Shown here in pieces: positions 47,035 to 58,350 of a stretch of DNA of 64,000 nucleotides. The stretch's first letter is position 1. Each line of letters starts with the position of its first letter. A program made the position numbers and the translations under genes. Under the pieces are notes generated by a model. It was not told the DNA's origin and made no database searches. It was given only the letters and a program-made list of their open reading frames with translations. Source of the DNA: Ophiosphaerella korrae (Eukaryota > Ascomycota > Dothideomycetes > Pleosporales > Phaeosphaeriaceae); contig JALNQF010000015.1 in NCBI GenBank assembly GCA_028456385.1, positions 124,001 to 188,000 of the forward strand, read 5' to 3'.

Positions 47035-47578
47035 ACGATTGGACTCACACGCATTTTGTACGTTTGTGATGTAACGCGTTATGATTGCATATGCTTTGGG
47101 GGCCGCCTTGAAGCGTGGCATCGCATGTAGCATTTTATTTAGTATTGGGCTACACCCTTGAAGCATTTTTATTACTTGAATTGCACTTATCTTTATGCAT
47201 CGATGAAACTGCTACTATACAAGATATACACCAAGAAGATATTGTTTAACCCTTCGGCTGGCTCATGAGACCCACATCCAATTACTGTGCAGAGCGCAAA
47301 CACATTTCAGTAAGGGACACATCCCTCTTTTCCATCGTTTTTAAATGACCCAGCGGTATGATTAGTTGTCTCAACACTAGATATCTATGAAGATGTTGGT
47401 ACCCCGGATAAACAATTATGCCGCCACGCCGCTATCGTAATCGTACATGTCCAAGCTCCAAGCTATGTTCAAGAACCATCACACACTCCGCAACCCACAA
47501 ACATCACAACCAACCAAGCTTTGACCGTAAAATAAGTTTTCCGCACAAATAAGCCTGGCGCCGGCGCCCATACACAAC
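47035..47578. promoter_or_regulatory. Intergenic region RAD54 to PRP2
   Basis: Tandem spacer holding the RAD54 3' flank and the PRP2 promoter. No further gene or named motif was recognised. Confidence 0.45.
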
Positions 47579-50098
47579 ATGGATCCGAAGCGTCGCAAAA
47601 TGGGCGATGGGGACATCAGCGACCTGCGTTTGAGATCACGTCAATCATACTTGGCCAAGCGTGAAGCAGAGCAGTTGGCATTGCTCCGAAAGCAGGTTCA
47701 TGAAGAAGCAGAGGAAGAAGAAAGGCTTGGCGACAGACTTTCTAGGCAAGAGCGCGAGGAATTCGCAAGGAATCGCCAAACCCTGAAACTAGCTGAAGCG
47801 AGGAACGCGATCGATGAGCACCTCGACGGATACGCCCTTCCCGATGCCGACTATTCGAACAAGTCTGAAGCGCTTACCCGCAAACACAAGGAGAAGGGCT
47901 ATGAAAAGTCGGAAGTCCAACTATGGGAGGAGGAACAAATGAGCAAGATCAGTTCGCAAGCGAAGCAAGCCAAAATCAGAGCTGATGATTACGATCTGGT
48001 GTTTGATGAATCGCAAGAGATTAAATTCACAACCGAGGCAGGTAGCTTGCTTACGGCAGACCCTGCGAAGCAACGCCTTGAGGCAATGTTAAATGAAGCG
48101 GAGCAGAAGGCAAAATCCATCGAAGAAACTCGAAAGAGTCTTCCTATCTACAAGTTCAAGGATCAGTTCCTCGCTGCTATTGAAGAGCATCAAGCAATTG
48201 TACTCGTGGGAGAAACTGGCAGCGGAAAAACGACTCAAACGACTCAATTCCTTCGAGATGCTGGTTATTGTAAGGGTCCTGATGGTGAACGTCGTATGAT
48301 AGCATGCACACAGCCTCGCCGTGTGGCTGCCATGTCTGTGGCAAAAAGAGTTTCAGAGGAAGTTGGCGTTCGGCTAGGCCAGGAGGTTGGCTACAGCGTC
48401 CGCTTCGATGATCGCACATCTGACCGCACGGAAATAAAATATCTCACCGATGGTTTGATGCTACGCGAAATCATGACTTCTGCATCATTAGAACAATATT
48501 CTGTACTAATCATTGACGAAGCTCACGAAAGATCTGTGGCCAGTGATCTTCTCCTTCCGATAGCCCGAGATCTACTGGCTGCCAGACCTGAATTAAGACT
48601 CATAATCAGTAGTGCGACTGTAGATAGCGCTCACTTTTCCCGCTACTTTTCAAATTGTCCTGTCTTTTCAGTACCAGGACGCACGCATGCCGTAGAAACC
48701 TTTTACACGCCAAGTCCCGAGGCCAATTACTTGAGCGCGGCAATAACCACAGTATTTCAAATTCATCTCTCACAACCACGAGGAGATATTCTTGTCTTCC
48801 TATGTGGACAAGATGAAATAGATCAAATGGCATTAAACATCGACGAGACTGCTAAAAAGCTTGGTAACAGAGCGCAAGAGCTCATCATTTGTCCATTGTA
48901 TAGCGCCTTGCCCTCTGATCTGCAGGCCAAAGCTTTCGAACCAACCCCACCAAAGTCCAGGAAAGTTGTCTTAGCAACGAATATCGCAGAAACATCTATT
49001 ACGATAGACGGCATAGTATATGTCTTGGATAATGGTCTCAACAAGGAAAATGTGTACAACTCCAGGATGGCCATGGAATCTTTGGTAGTCACACCATGCT
49101 CGCGAGCCTCTGCCAATCAACGAGCCGGTCGTGCAGGCCGCACTCAACCCGGGAAGTGCTTCCGCCTCTACACGAAACATGCTTATTTCACAGAGTTGCC
49201 CGAGTCAACGAGCCCCGAGCTGTTGAGGTGTGACTTAACGCCGGTTTGTCTTACTCTGAAAACGCTCGGCATCAGCAATCTCTTGGACTTTGCGTGGCTG
49301 GATGCACCGGCGAGTGAAAATCTCATCGCTGCACTTGAAAATCTCTACGCATTAGGTGCTCTCAGCGATACAGGCGAGCTGACGCGACTAGGAAGAAGGA
49401 TGAGTGAGTTTCCTGCCGACCCGATGTTAGCAAAGGCAATTCTCGCAGCGTCAGATTATGGTTGTGTCAGTGAAGTCCTCACAATCGTATCTATGCTAGG
49501 AGAAGCTGGAGCATTATTTGTAGCGGTTCCACGGGATAAACAGGCACAAGCGAACATCGCTAAAAGTACTTTTGTCAGCAGAGAAGGTGGCGATATGCTC
49601 ACCTACTTGACAATTTATGACGCGTTCATGGAGCATGAGGGAAGTCCGCAGTTTTGCAGGGATTACTATCTTCAATATCGGACGCTTAACCGCGTCCGTG
49701 ATGTACGGGAACAACTTGAGCGCCTATGTGACAGGGTCGAAGTAGAAGTCACATCCTGTGGAGCTTCAAACCATATCGCCATTCGCAAAGCCCTAACAGC
49801 GGGATTCTTCTCCAAAGCGGCACGGCTTCAAAGAGATGGTATTTCATACCGCACTGTGAGAAACGGCATCACCACCAAGATCCACCCGTCAAGCACCATG
49901 AATGAAGGTCGTCCCAAATGGGTGATATTCTACGAGTTGGTATTAACCAATGTGGAATGGCTTCGTGGTGTAATGCCCATCGAACCAGAGTGGCTATACG
50001 AGCTTGCTCCGCATTTTCATAAAAAGGATTCGATCAATGCCTTGGGTGTGGATCGGAAGACTGGAAAGGGCCAAGGAAAGGTGGGCATTGATAGGTAA
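47579..50098 (+). CDS. PRP2: DEAH-box splicing ATPase Prp2/DHX16 (Cdc28 in fission yeast)
   Basis: RNA-dependent ATPase that remodels the activated spliceosome before the first splicing step. A single exon of 839 aa. The charged, coiled-coil-like N-terminus (about 1-190) includes YEKSEVQLWEEEQMSK, typical of DHX16. Motifs are Walker A GETGSGKTTQ at about 212-221, TQPRRVAAMSVAKRV, DEAHERS, SAT, NIAETSIT and QRAGRAGR. The C-terminal winged-helix, ratchet and OB domains end near VKGIDR-like GKVGIDR. The spacing and the N-terminal block favour Prp2 over Prp16, Prp22 and Prp43. It reads in tandem with RAD54. Confidence 0.93.
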   Translation: MDPKRRKMGDGDISDLRLRSRQSYLAKREAEQLALLRKQVHEEAEEEERLGDRLSRQEREEFARNRQTLKLAEARNAIDEHLDGYALPDADYSNKSEALTRKHKEKGYEKSEVQLWEEEQMSKISSQAKQAKIRADDYDLVFDESQEIKFTTEAGSLLTADPAKQRLEAMLNEAEQKAKSIEETRKSLPIYKFKDQFLAAIEEHQAIVLVGETGSGKTTQTTQFLRDAGYCKGPDGERRMIACTQPRRVAAMSVAKRVSEEVGVRLGQEVGYSVRFDDRTSDRTEIKYLTDGLMLREIMTSASLEQYSVLIIDEAHERSVASDLLLPIARDLLAARPELRLIISSATVDSAHFSRYFSNCPVFSVPGRTHAVETFYTPSPEANYLSAAITTVFQIHLSQPRGDILVFLCGQDEIDQMALNIDETAKKLGNRAQELIICPLYSALPSDLQAKAFEPTPPKSRKVVLATNIAETSITIDGIVYVLDNGLNKENVYNSRMAMESLVVTPCSRASANQRAGRAGRTQPGKCFRLYTKHAYFTELPESTSPELLRCDLTPVCLTLKTLGISNLLDFAWLDAPASENLIAALENLYALGALSDTGELTRLGRRMSEFPADPMLAKAILAASDYGCVSEVLTIVSMLGEAGALFVAVPRDKQAQANIAKSTFVSREGGDMLTYLTIYDAFMEHEGSPQFCRDYYLQYRTLNRVRDVREQLERLCDRVEVEVTSCGASNHIAIRKALTAGFFSKAARLQRDGISYRTVRNGITTKIHPSSTMNEGRPKWVIFYELVLTNVEWLRGVMPIEPEWLYELAPHFHKKDSINALGVDRKTGKGQGKVGIDR

Positions 50099-50491
50099 CT
50101 ATATATTTGAGTAATGTAGCATCAAAGAAGGTATAAAGCCAGACTGCAGATCCGGTTTAGGGTGTTCATGGAGAACAATTACTCTGGTGGGTTGGCCTAC
50201 AGCATATCTTTCATCGGGCGGGAATAATCTAACAGAATATAGCATTGAGAAGCGCTAGACTATGGCTCCTTCATCGTTAGGCGTTTGGGTAATGGTAATC
50301 AAGAGAGAGGTAGCATTTAAGGATGGCGATATGTATTCGATATGATACCCTTTTTGTGCTTTTTCCAATATGAAGAATTGGCCTAATACCTATACAACGA
50401 TTGAAAACATTGTCCCAAAATATACATATTCCACGACACCGGATCCTCCCCCCGCCCACGCCGTCATTCATCTCAAGATCTCCTTTCAGCA
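50099..50491. other. Convergent 3' spacer
   Basis: Between PRP2 (+) and the unknown basic protein (-). It should contain both 3' UTRs. No gene seen. Confidence 0.5.
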
Positions 50492-51347
50492 TTAGACAGC
50501 CAAATGCGTCATCTTTTGTCCCCCTCCAATCTGAGGCCCCAGTCTCGGCAGTGGCTTCAGTCTTTGATTTTGTACTGGCACCTTACCTCCTTGTCCTATA
50601 AGTGTATTTGTCCCCGGATATGCCTTCTTACCAACATCTACAGCCTTCTTATGCTCTACCGGTGGGGTAAAGGGCTTGGGCTGACCGGGCCTTACCGCCG
50701 TTTTCTTATCGGACGACGAGAACGAGTTCCCTCCGTGCGGCTTCGGTAGAGAATTCGATCTATTGTCGGTCGGGAAGTTGGGTTTTGGTAGATTGGGCGT
50801 CTTTGATACAGCGTTTTTATTCAGTGAGGAAGCCGTGCCAATCGGTGTCTTTTGTCCACTACTAAGAGCACCTCCAACCGTGCTCTTGACTGCTCCAGAA
50901 TTTTTTGTAGTGGCCTTTTTCGCTCCGTTGACTTGGTTTTCACTAGAATACTTATTCGCTCCGAGCGGCTTTGCTCCCACGGACTTTGAAGCACCAGTGG
51001 TGGGCTTATTCGACGCAGGCAAGGAGTTTGAGCGCTTGATAACGGGCTTGCGGGCTGTAGATGGAAGGGCTTTGGGCGAAGGTTGGTAGGTCTGGCCGGA
51101 AATAGCGGAGCCGTATGATGTTGCTCTTCTCTCGATACCTGAACAGCGTATAAGTAAGTAAAAATGAGAGCAGTAAATGGGCTCTTTGAGAAAAGGTTTT
51201 ACCATTTCCGACGCCTCGTCCTCCATTTTCGATCATATCCCCTGCCTTGATCAATGCGTTGCCAGCATATTCGCCTGCAGTCCGTGTCCCTGCTTCGACA
51301 AAGCCTTCAACAGAGTTCCATATTATATTTTGGATGAAGCCAGCCAT
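50492..51347 (-). CDS. Unknown basic low-complexity protein
   Basis: Not recognised. Exon 1 is 51203-51347, the intron 51139-51202 and exon 2 50492-51138, giving 263 aa. The first 50 residues (MAGFIQNIIWNSVEGFVEAG, then GEYAGNALIKAGDMIENGGR) look like an amphipathic helix that could bind a membrane. They are joined to a Ser/Lys/Pro/Asn-rich, strongly basic tail containing two near-repeats of RSNSLP (RSNSLPASNK and RSNSLPKPHG). It has no cysteines and no catalytic motif. The clean splice join (GNG/IERRAT) and the long open frame support a real gene. It lies upstream of PRP2's 3' end and follows the acyltransferase gene on the same strand. Confidence 0.72.
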
Positions 51348-51818
51348 TGTGGAAACGCATTCGGGTGATATATTTAATACGATGACTCAAATTGGTTATA
51401 ACTGTCTACGTTCACATCTCGACCCTGATGCTCCATGATGCGATCTGACGCCACACAAGCTCGACCCTGTTTGGAGTGAGATCCCCGCGATTACGTATTT
51501 TGTGGCACGAGAGTTGGCATGGGCACGACATACCCAAACTTGCTTTGACAGGGAAGTGCCTGTCAAGTGTTTGTCGATCAGTTAGTGAGACTCTTCGTTA
51601 TTCGTTGAAGCTAAAGAGCGTGCACTGGATGTTGTACTGGAGAAGTATATGATACAAAAAATGCTGAGTAAATGCCCTGACCATCCTATCCAATTGTGCC
51701 CTTTGCCATGATAAGGTTAATGCAGTCAAGGTATTGATATATACCCAAGTAGCCATGATTTGTCCATGCTGCCGTACAACAACGTACTTAGGGTATCCTA
51801 AAGAACAACCATGCAACA
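51348..51818. promoter_or_regulatory. Tandem spacer on the minus strand
   Basis: Between the acyltransferase 3' end and the start of the unknown basic protein. It presumably contains the latter's promoter. No gene seen. Confidence 0.45.
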
Positions 51819-54051
51819 TCATAATTTCCTCGGGGCTCCGTTTGTGATCTTACTCTTCGTCAGAGCAGGTTCAAGCCTCTTTGCTACGTTCAAAGGCGCT
51901 GATGGTTTCTTTGCTGTTGTCTGTTCTCCGTTCAATTTTGCAGGAGCTGCCGACTTCTGTGTTACCAGATTTGACCGTGTGACTGCCTTTGTATATGCCG
52001 TGGATAGTTCCCTTGCTGGAGCAGCCGCGCTCCTCTTATTTGGTAACTGTGAACTAGATTTCTGCTCTACTGTGATTGCACCGCCTGAGGTGACTTTGAT
52101 GGGTACCCCAGAAGCGGTCATGATGGTGGAACCCTTTTTCTGCTGAGCTTCTTCAATCTCATCTTTTCCAACTCTAATTGTCATACCATTTTTCAATGCG
52201 ATTGTGCCTGTCTTTTTAGCTTCTTCTGCCTCGGTTTTTGGTACCTTGATCGTCACTCCGGATGCCAGCTTGATTTCTTTCATTGCTGTGTTGAGAGCTG
52301 AGGGCTTTGGTATCGCTATTACTGGAGGATTTCCGACGGATGGTGCTGGATTTTTGAAACGTGAGGCGACTGATTTCGCTTTGGCAATTAGCTGTTTTGT
52401 TGTAGTTGGACCATTGATGGCACTCTGCGCTTTCCGAGGTGCAGGTATCGTTGGTACCGCCAATGTCCTTGTAGGTACTTGTGGTAGTGCTGTACTTGCT
52501 CGCCTGTATCCACCAGGCATTACCGCACCACTTTTAATTGCTGTCTCCTTGACAAGTTTCGCAAGATTCTCTTGGGTGAGCTTCTGAACTTCGGTCATGT
52601 GCTGAGGATCTGCAGCTTGTTGTGCACCCATCTTGGCGGCACCCTCAATCATTTTCTCCAATTCTTCTGGACTAGGTAGGCCTTTGATTTCGCCATTTTG
52701 GCCTAATAGGGTTTTAATGTGTTGCTCGAAAAATTCTTTGCCCCCAGGTATGGGTAAATCTTCCGGTGATGCCCCATAGGCAACAGTGAGTGCCATCATG
52801 ACGCTGGTAATCGGTGCAAAAATCTTGACAAATTCATTCCAGTTCCCTGACTTGACTTCCGTCTCGATCTGTACAGCCGGTCGAGGCACACTACGTATAC
52901 TTTTCCCCCCATTTTGTGAACTAGAGCTATCCATATCAAGATGGTCTTTCCAGAAATCTTCAGCTGGGAATCGGTTGTTGCGGTTGAAATATTCCAGCAT
53001 GTAATCCTTTTCCCGCCAGCGATTGCGGAGCCAAACCTCAAAAGCTTTCGTGTTCTGAATCGGTATTGAGTCAATGCGAAACCGACGCCAATGCATATTG
53101 ACCGACTTGGGCGGACGGCCCTCGAAGAAAGTGGAGCGTAGTGTGAATATATCTTGGCCAAATTGTCCAGGGGGTACACCTTCGTAGGCGATAGTGCAGT
53201 CGTAAAGCCAATCGGTTGTTTCTTTTAACTCATTCAGGCAGAATCGGAGTCCAGTGCTTCGAGGCAGAAGTTGATGCTTCATATCTTCCAAACCATTCTT
53301 CTCAGCCCACTTTTTGCTCTTTTCTCTTGTAGTCGCAGAAAGATTGGTGCCCTCTGGGAAGATGATGAGCCACATTGGGTCATTTGGCTTGTTCAGCCGC
53401 CCGAGGTGCTTCTTGAAAGTGCGCTGGTCTTCCTCCCAATTCCTTGCCAGGAAGATGAAGTTGTAGAACTGAGCACTCCAGCCAATAATTGGAATGTTTC
53501 TAAGCGACTCCTTTAAAATAATGTAGATGAATCCGTGCATACTATTTGTATATGCAATCCACCAGAGGTACAGCCAGTCAGTATAAAGCTGATGGTTTGC
53601 CATCAAGACCATGCGATCATCAAAGTTGCATTGTAAGCTTCCGTCCCTTTTCTTGGTCATTTGGCCCACCATGCTCGAATCACCGCTCACTCGGACCACG
53701 GTTGGCGCCCACCATTGTGTGAGACATGTGACGAGGATTGCAAAGCTCTCCTTAGTGTATGCCATATACCCCTCGTAGAACTGAGGATCAATGAGCTTCA
53801 GTGGTGCTCCCAAGAACTGTGATGCGCTGATTCTATGCTGTTGTTAGCTTTGCCACTGCAGAATTCAACGGATAGTCCTCGTACGCCAAAACACCAGACA
53901 AGAACGTTGACGCCAGCGTAAATGCCCTCTCAGCTTGTGTCAACTCACCATACCGCGGTGGTCCAGCAGGATGCGCCGCGATATTGTCTTTGGACACACG
54001 TAGTTCAGCTCCAAGATCATCTTGCCCTTTCTTTTTGAGTGCTGGCGACAT
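51819..54051 (-). CDS. Lysophospholipid acyltransferase-like protein with a long repeat-bearing tail
   Basis: PlsC/AGPAT-type acyltransferase related to lysocardiolipin/LPGAT acyltransferases and yeast Cst26. Exon 1 is 53885-54051, the intron 53833-53884 and exon 2 51819-53832, giving 726 aa. The splice completes a membrane helix (STFLSGVLA/ISASQFLGAP). Motif I is NHQLYTD (HX4D), motif III is FPEGT, and KESLRNIPIIGW lies between them. The catalytic part ends near residue 390, with a second hydrophobic segment at FAPITSVMMALTVAYGA. The remaining 300 residues are Ala/Lys/Pro/Thr-rich with about three copies of a 23-26-residue unit around GVTIKVPKTEAEEAKK, GMTIRVGKDEIEEAQQ and GVPIKVTSG. The acyl acceptor is unknown. 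Confidence 0.87.
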
Positions 54052-54531
54052 TGTGGTATTCGTGCAGCCGTTAAAGCGCGATAATCAGACGAACATCACG
54101 TCGTAGAGTTTCATAGCACAAGAGCCCAGATGCGGGAACGATGGAGAACGGGATCCACTGATCTGTTGCACGACCCCTGCAGTTGTGCCGTTGACATGAC
54201 GTAGCGTGTGGCGCTTCGTTCCCACTTTGTGCCACCCCAAGTCAAGTTATCGACGCTCCTCGATCGTAACCCCTTAGGTCATTACCCATACCTAATTTGC
54301 CTCCTAGGAGCTTCTGTATTGTTAAAAAACATCCATCTATGTCCAAGTTGTTTTCTCCACTAGAAATCTAAACAGTGGTAAGTGTTTGCAGAATCGCTAT
54401 TCTCCTCCCGAATCTCGACGTGTGCTGAGACTTGGCCTTCACGCGGGCAGTGCCAAAACTCAACTTGGAGTTCGAAGCTAACGAAATTAAGACCTCTACG
54501 ATTCAGAATTTCTCTCTGAAATATTATCAGA
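54052..54531. promoter_or_regulatory. Divergent intergenic region
   Basis: 480 bp between the divergent acyltransferase gene and the small unknown gene, presumably both promoters. No named motif recognised. Confidence 0.4.
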
Positions 54532-55220
54532 ATGCCTGCTGCTTCAGTAGCTTCAGCACCGGTTAACCGCACAACCAACCGGGCAGCAGCTTCACGGACA
54601 ACGAAGAAGCCTGCCCAGAATGTCACCAAAAAGGCGCAGCCAGCAACGAATGGCGCAGTAAATGGCGCGCATCCCAATATGTCTCCGTATACCATCATGG
54701 CGTCTAGGATCGCAAATCGTGTTGCTGAAATGGCCGAAAATATCACATTCGTGGAGAGGTATGTTCCGTCTGTGATCTGAATTGAGTTGTGCTAGTGGCC
54801 GTTGGGCACAACGGTGCGCTACTCAACGGTCCTACCACGCGGATAAAACCAACCAAGTTAATCGCATGCTTTATTCATCTTCTCCAGAAGCATACTAACA
54901 ACTGCTTTAGACAAGGGCAACAACAACAGCAATCTCACCCTGCCTCCAAACCCGCAACCAAGAAGCCGCCTCGCAAACTTGAAATGCGGCTCCCCAATAA
55001 CGGCCAGTCCCCAACCAACGTCACTTTCAGCGCGCCATTTCTTGACAATACACTGTCCAAGCTTCTCACTCTTCAGAACCGCATGCTCAAGGTTAGCAAT
55101 GACATTGCGGCAAGTGCTGATGTTGATGAACAAACCAAGCAAGAGCAGTTTGCGCAAAGTGCAGAGCTGAGCAGGATCATCGCGTTGATCTGTTCCGAGA
55201 AAGCCAGACAGGGTGCTTAA
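54532..55220 (+). CDS. Small unknown helical protein
   Basis: Not recognised. Exon 1 is 54532-54758, the intron 54759-54910 and exon 2 54911-55220, giving 178 aa. The first 45 residues are Ala/Thr/Asn/Lys-rich. A predicted helix follows (MASRIANRVAEMAENITFVER), then after the splice a Gln run and a basic PATKKPPRKLEMRL stretch. The C-terminal half (FLDNTLSKLLTLQNRMLKVS to ELSRIIALICSEKARQ) is amphipathic and could form a coiled coil or a subunit interface. The 152-bp intron is long for this window. Correct joining and helical periodicity support a real gene, and the form suggests a subunit of a nuclear complex, but no function can be assigned. Confidence 0.68.
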
Positions 55221-55568
55221 ATAGCGAAGGATAATTGTTGGGTTGCAGATACTGTCATACTTGGCGGGTTTATTGTCTTTTGTTTTTCTCTCATTGGTTG
55301 GCAACGGATTGAACAGTAACTCACTTTGTGTGATCTAGGATGTTGTAAGATTATTAGCGGAGTAAAATAACAAACATTTTCAAACTGCTTCTTTGGTGGT
55401 TTATCAGGAAATGATCTCAATATTGATGTCTCTCCATATGTAAAGGTCGAGATTGTCGTATGCTGTTGCATTTGTCGATCACGCATCTTATTACCTAGTC
55501 AGATGTCGGAGCCAGCAACAGTGATGATATAGTATACCTGTGACTACAAGTGCTGGGGACAATAAGAA
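55221..55568. other. Convergent 3' spacer
   Basis: Between the small unknown gene (+) and the TLS1-like gene (-). It should contain both 3' UTRs. No gene seen. Confidence 0.5.
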
Positions 55569-56713
55569 TTACTTCTTGATCTTTGCTGCCTGCCTTTCTG
55601 CAAAGTGCATCTTTGCTCTTACGCTCTTTGAACCACCTAGTTTTGGCCCTTTAGGGGCCTCCTTCGCGCCCTTGATTCCTGAAATGGGTGCCGGTTTGCG
55701 CATCTGTCGCGCTTCCCGAACAGACTCATAATATTCGGCCTGGAATCTTGCAAGGATGGCTTCGTCGTTGTCCCCAGCGCCAGATTCATGGGAATTTGTT
55801 GGTGCTTGTGAGTCAAAGTAATCAACTAACTGAGGTTAAAGAGGCGCCTGCAAACAGTGAAAAAGTAACTTACGTTTGGCCTCACTGAGCACTGCATCAA
55901 CTAATTGATCTCGACGAACATCATCGCTGTTTCTTCGTTTCGGTGGTCGTCGAGGTTTGCCGTCTCTGCCCAGTCGTACTTTGCCTGTCGCTATCTGTTC
56001 GAATGCACCATCTTCCAAACGCCTCCATTTCTCATCCGGTCGGCTTTGGGCGGGCCCTATGTCTACCTCCTCTATTTTCCCCATACCTGCTGCGAGTCGA
56101 ATATTGTGTTCGGCGTTTGGGTTGCTCTGTGCATCAACTGCTCGTCCCGTGGCGGACAATGTAACGAAAGTATGCTTGAGATCAGGTGCAATCTCTGAGA
56201 TTATAGCTTGAAGATGGGTTGGAATAGGCCATCCATACTGACGATGATTTTGTTCAGCCAAGCGGGCTTCTACATATTTCGTCCTGATAGATTAGCCTGT
56301 ATCCCCTCAAATGATATTGGGTTCTGCATATCCCCCACTCACATCTGCTTATCATCGCGGTCTACAACCTGCCCGGTCTGCGCGACGAATCGGTTGATAT
56401 GGTAGCCTTCCTGCGATGCTTCTGACAATGCAACCTCCATCCTCGATGTTTCTCCCCGGCGTGCAGCTTCTTTTTGGCGGTCGCGCGGACGCTTTCGATT
56501 GCGTATAATGTCTCTCAAGTTCGCTCCCGAGTAATCATCGTCTGAGAAGTGCTTCGGAGGCGAGGTTGTGTTTATCGGAGGTTGGACGTCGGGGTTCGTA
56601 GAGTTGAGAATGGTAGGAATATCTTTGTCGGTATATGTGCGCTTTGACTGGGCAACTTTGCGCCGCTTAAAACGGATAGCAGGCGCTGGATCCTCATCGT
56701 GTTTGGTGGTCAT
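55569..56713 (-). CDS. Tls1/C9orf78 (HCA59) family protein
   Basis: Homologue of human C9orf78 (hepatocellular carcinoma-associated antigen 59) and fission yeast Tls1, which binds the spliceosome helicase Brr2 and affects shelterin pre-mRNA splicing. Exons at 56343-56713, 55874-56283 and 55569-55804 give 338 aa. The N-terminus has RFKRRKV, and a conserved block includes IIRNRKRPRDRQKEAARR. The first splice creates the family motif M/TKYVEARLAEQNH. Next come GKIEEVDIG and EKWRRLEDGAFEQIA. The C-terminus is basic (MHFAERQAAKIKK). The acceptor of intron 2 (cacaag) has a poor pyrimidine tract, so that junction is slightly less certain. Confidence 0.87.
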
Positions 56714-56954
56714 ATCGATTGAAGGCTGACAGTTGATGGATTGTAGCTATCTAGTGGAAGGGGTGCCATTGATAGTCGAGGGTGGGCCGAGGTTTGCGCA
56801 CGGGCGCCTTGTACCCAGTGACGCCACCTATCATGCCTATTCCCCTGCAGTTTCAACTTCAATGTGTTCAAAGAGCTTGAAGTCCCAGCTGAAAATATTC
56901 TTCAGCATTCTCGAGCTACTACCGCGAACGATCATTGTCATAGGTACAAGCGGC

Positions 56955-57872
56955 TCACAGCTCCCCATCCTTCCTTAGAGTCTCGTTGCCCCATGGCTCA
57001 CTTGTTAAACATGTCAACCCGCCAGCTGGCTCACAGCTTTTCCTTCCGCTCAGTGGACCTGGCGATGGTACCTGGCTACCCTTGCTCGTAACACCGTCCG
57101 GACCTCCCAAATTAGCGCCAGTCTTCTCAGAAGCATTCTTCAGGGCCTTCAACAGCGAGACAGTTGTATCGTAGGTCAAGTCTTCGTAGAAATCATCGTT
57201 TATCTGAACCATGGGGGCATTTGCGCAGGCTCCGAGACACTCAACCTCGGTCATTGTGAAAAGACCATCCTTGGTAGTTTGGCCGTGGTGAATGCCCAGA
57301 GTGTCCTCGCAGGCCTTCATAACCGCATCGCTATCGCGTAGCATGCAAGGTGTCTGCAGTGATCAGCTACCGAGGTGTTGCGTTGCCAATGTTCGGACCT
57401 ACTGTTGTGCAGACCTGGACATGAAATTTGCCAGTGGGATTTCGGTTGTACATGGTGTAGAAGGTTGCCACCTCGTACACACGCATAGGTGGCATCTCCA
57501 AGATACGTGCTACTTCATTCATGACGCTAATGCTTGTAAATCCATGTTGGCGTTGTCCAAGGTCAAGGAGAGGCATGACGGCGGCCTTCTTGTACTGCGA
57601 GGGATAGCGGGAGACGATCTCTTTGATGAGCTCCTCATTTTGGGCGGTGAATTTGAAGGGGATTTTGCCATTGTTTTCAGGGGTATCGCGGTGCTGCGGT
57701 GTGTATAAGCAGTGCAATGTAAGGGACAAGACGGCAGAGGCATACAGACCACGAAGAGCGAGTCGCTCGGCGCAGGCCGCGAAACACTAAACGCCCGCCA
57801 TTGAGCTCTCTGAAGCTGGCGCGCAGGCCGCGGGACGCTTCTGAATATCAAGGGCACCAGCTTGGAGGCCAT
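56955..57872 (-). CDS. NADH:ubiquinone oxidoreductase 24-kDa subunit (NDUFV2 homologue)
   Basis: Matrix-arm subunit of mitochondrial complex I that holds a 2Fe-2S cluster (N1a). Exons at 57750-57872, 57403-57693 and 56955-57353 give 270 aa. The N-terminus is a basic presequence ([19 protein letters not shown]) ending near AFSVSR. The mature protein starts around [10 protein letters not shown]. Cluster ligands are the cysteines of QVCTT/TPCMLR and of [22 protein letters not shown] and [12 protein letters not shown] are further family marks, and the end [11 protein letters not shown] is typical of fungal copies. The first intron uses a GTCTGT donor. Confidence 0.94.
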
Positions 57873-58350
57873 GGTGGGCTGTGGTGCAAACTGGGTTGGA
57901 TAACTTCTGGAGTAGGCAGTCAATCGAAGATGTTAACGATGCTTGGCGTTTTGTCCCCTGCTAAACGGCTGGCCAATGAGCAAGGCGGAAAATCACATCA
58001 AGCAAAGACGACGTCTGGGTGCTCATCGGAACAAAAGCCCGTCCAGAACGGACCGTTGCACGATGAATGCCGATCGGCCGATGAGCATGCACCCAGGTGG
58101 CGCGCAGGTTCAGCACTGGCGCCGCGTTCGCCCGGGCGCTCACGTGGGAATCCGTTTTCTATGAATTCTTCATGTTTGAGGTTCATGCAGGACCTCACCG
58201 CCACTCTGCGCGTTTATTTCAGGAGCTGCAGCTGTCGACTAAAACTTTTACTCCGAGAGCCCAACACTACTACTATAGATGGGAGACCACACGACCACGG
58301 CTGGCTCGGTATCGGTATTGGCTTACACTCGCTTGATTTACTAACGTCAT
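57873..58350. promoter_or_regulatory. Divergent intergenic region
   Basis: About 480 bp between the complex I subunit and the unknown repeat protein, both promoters presumably. Overlapping frames here are unsupported. Confidence 0.4.
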
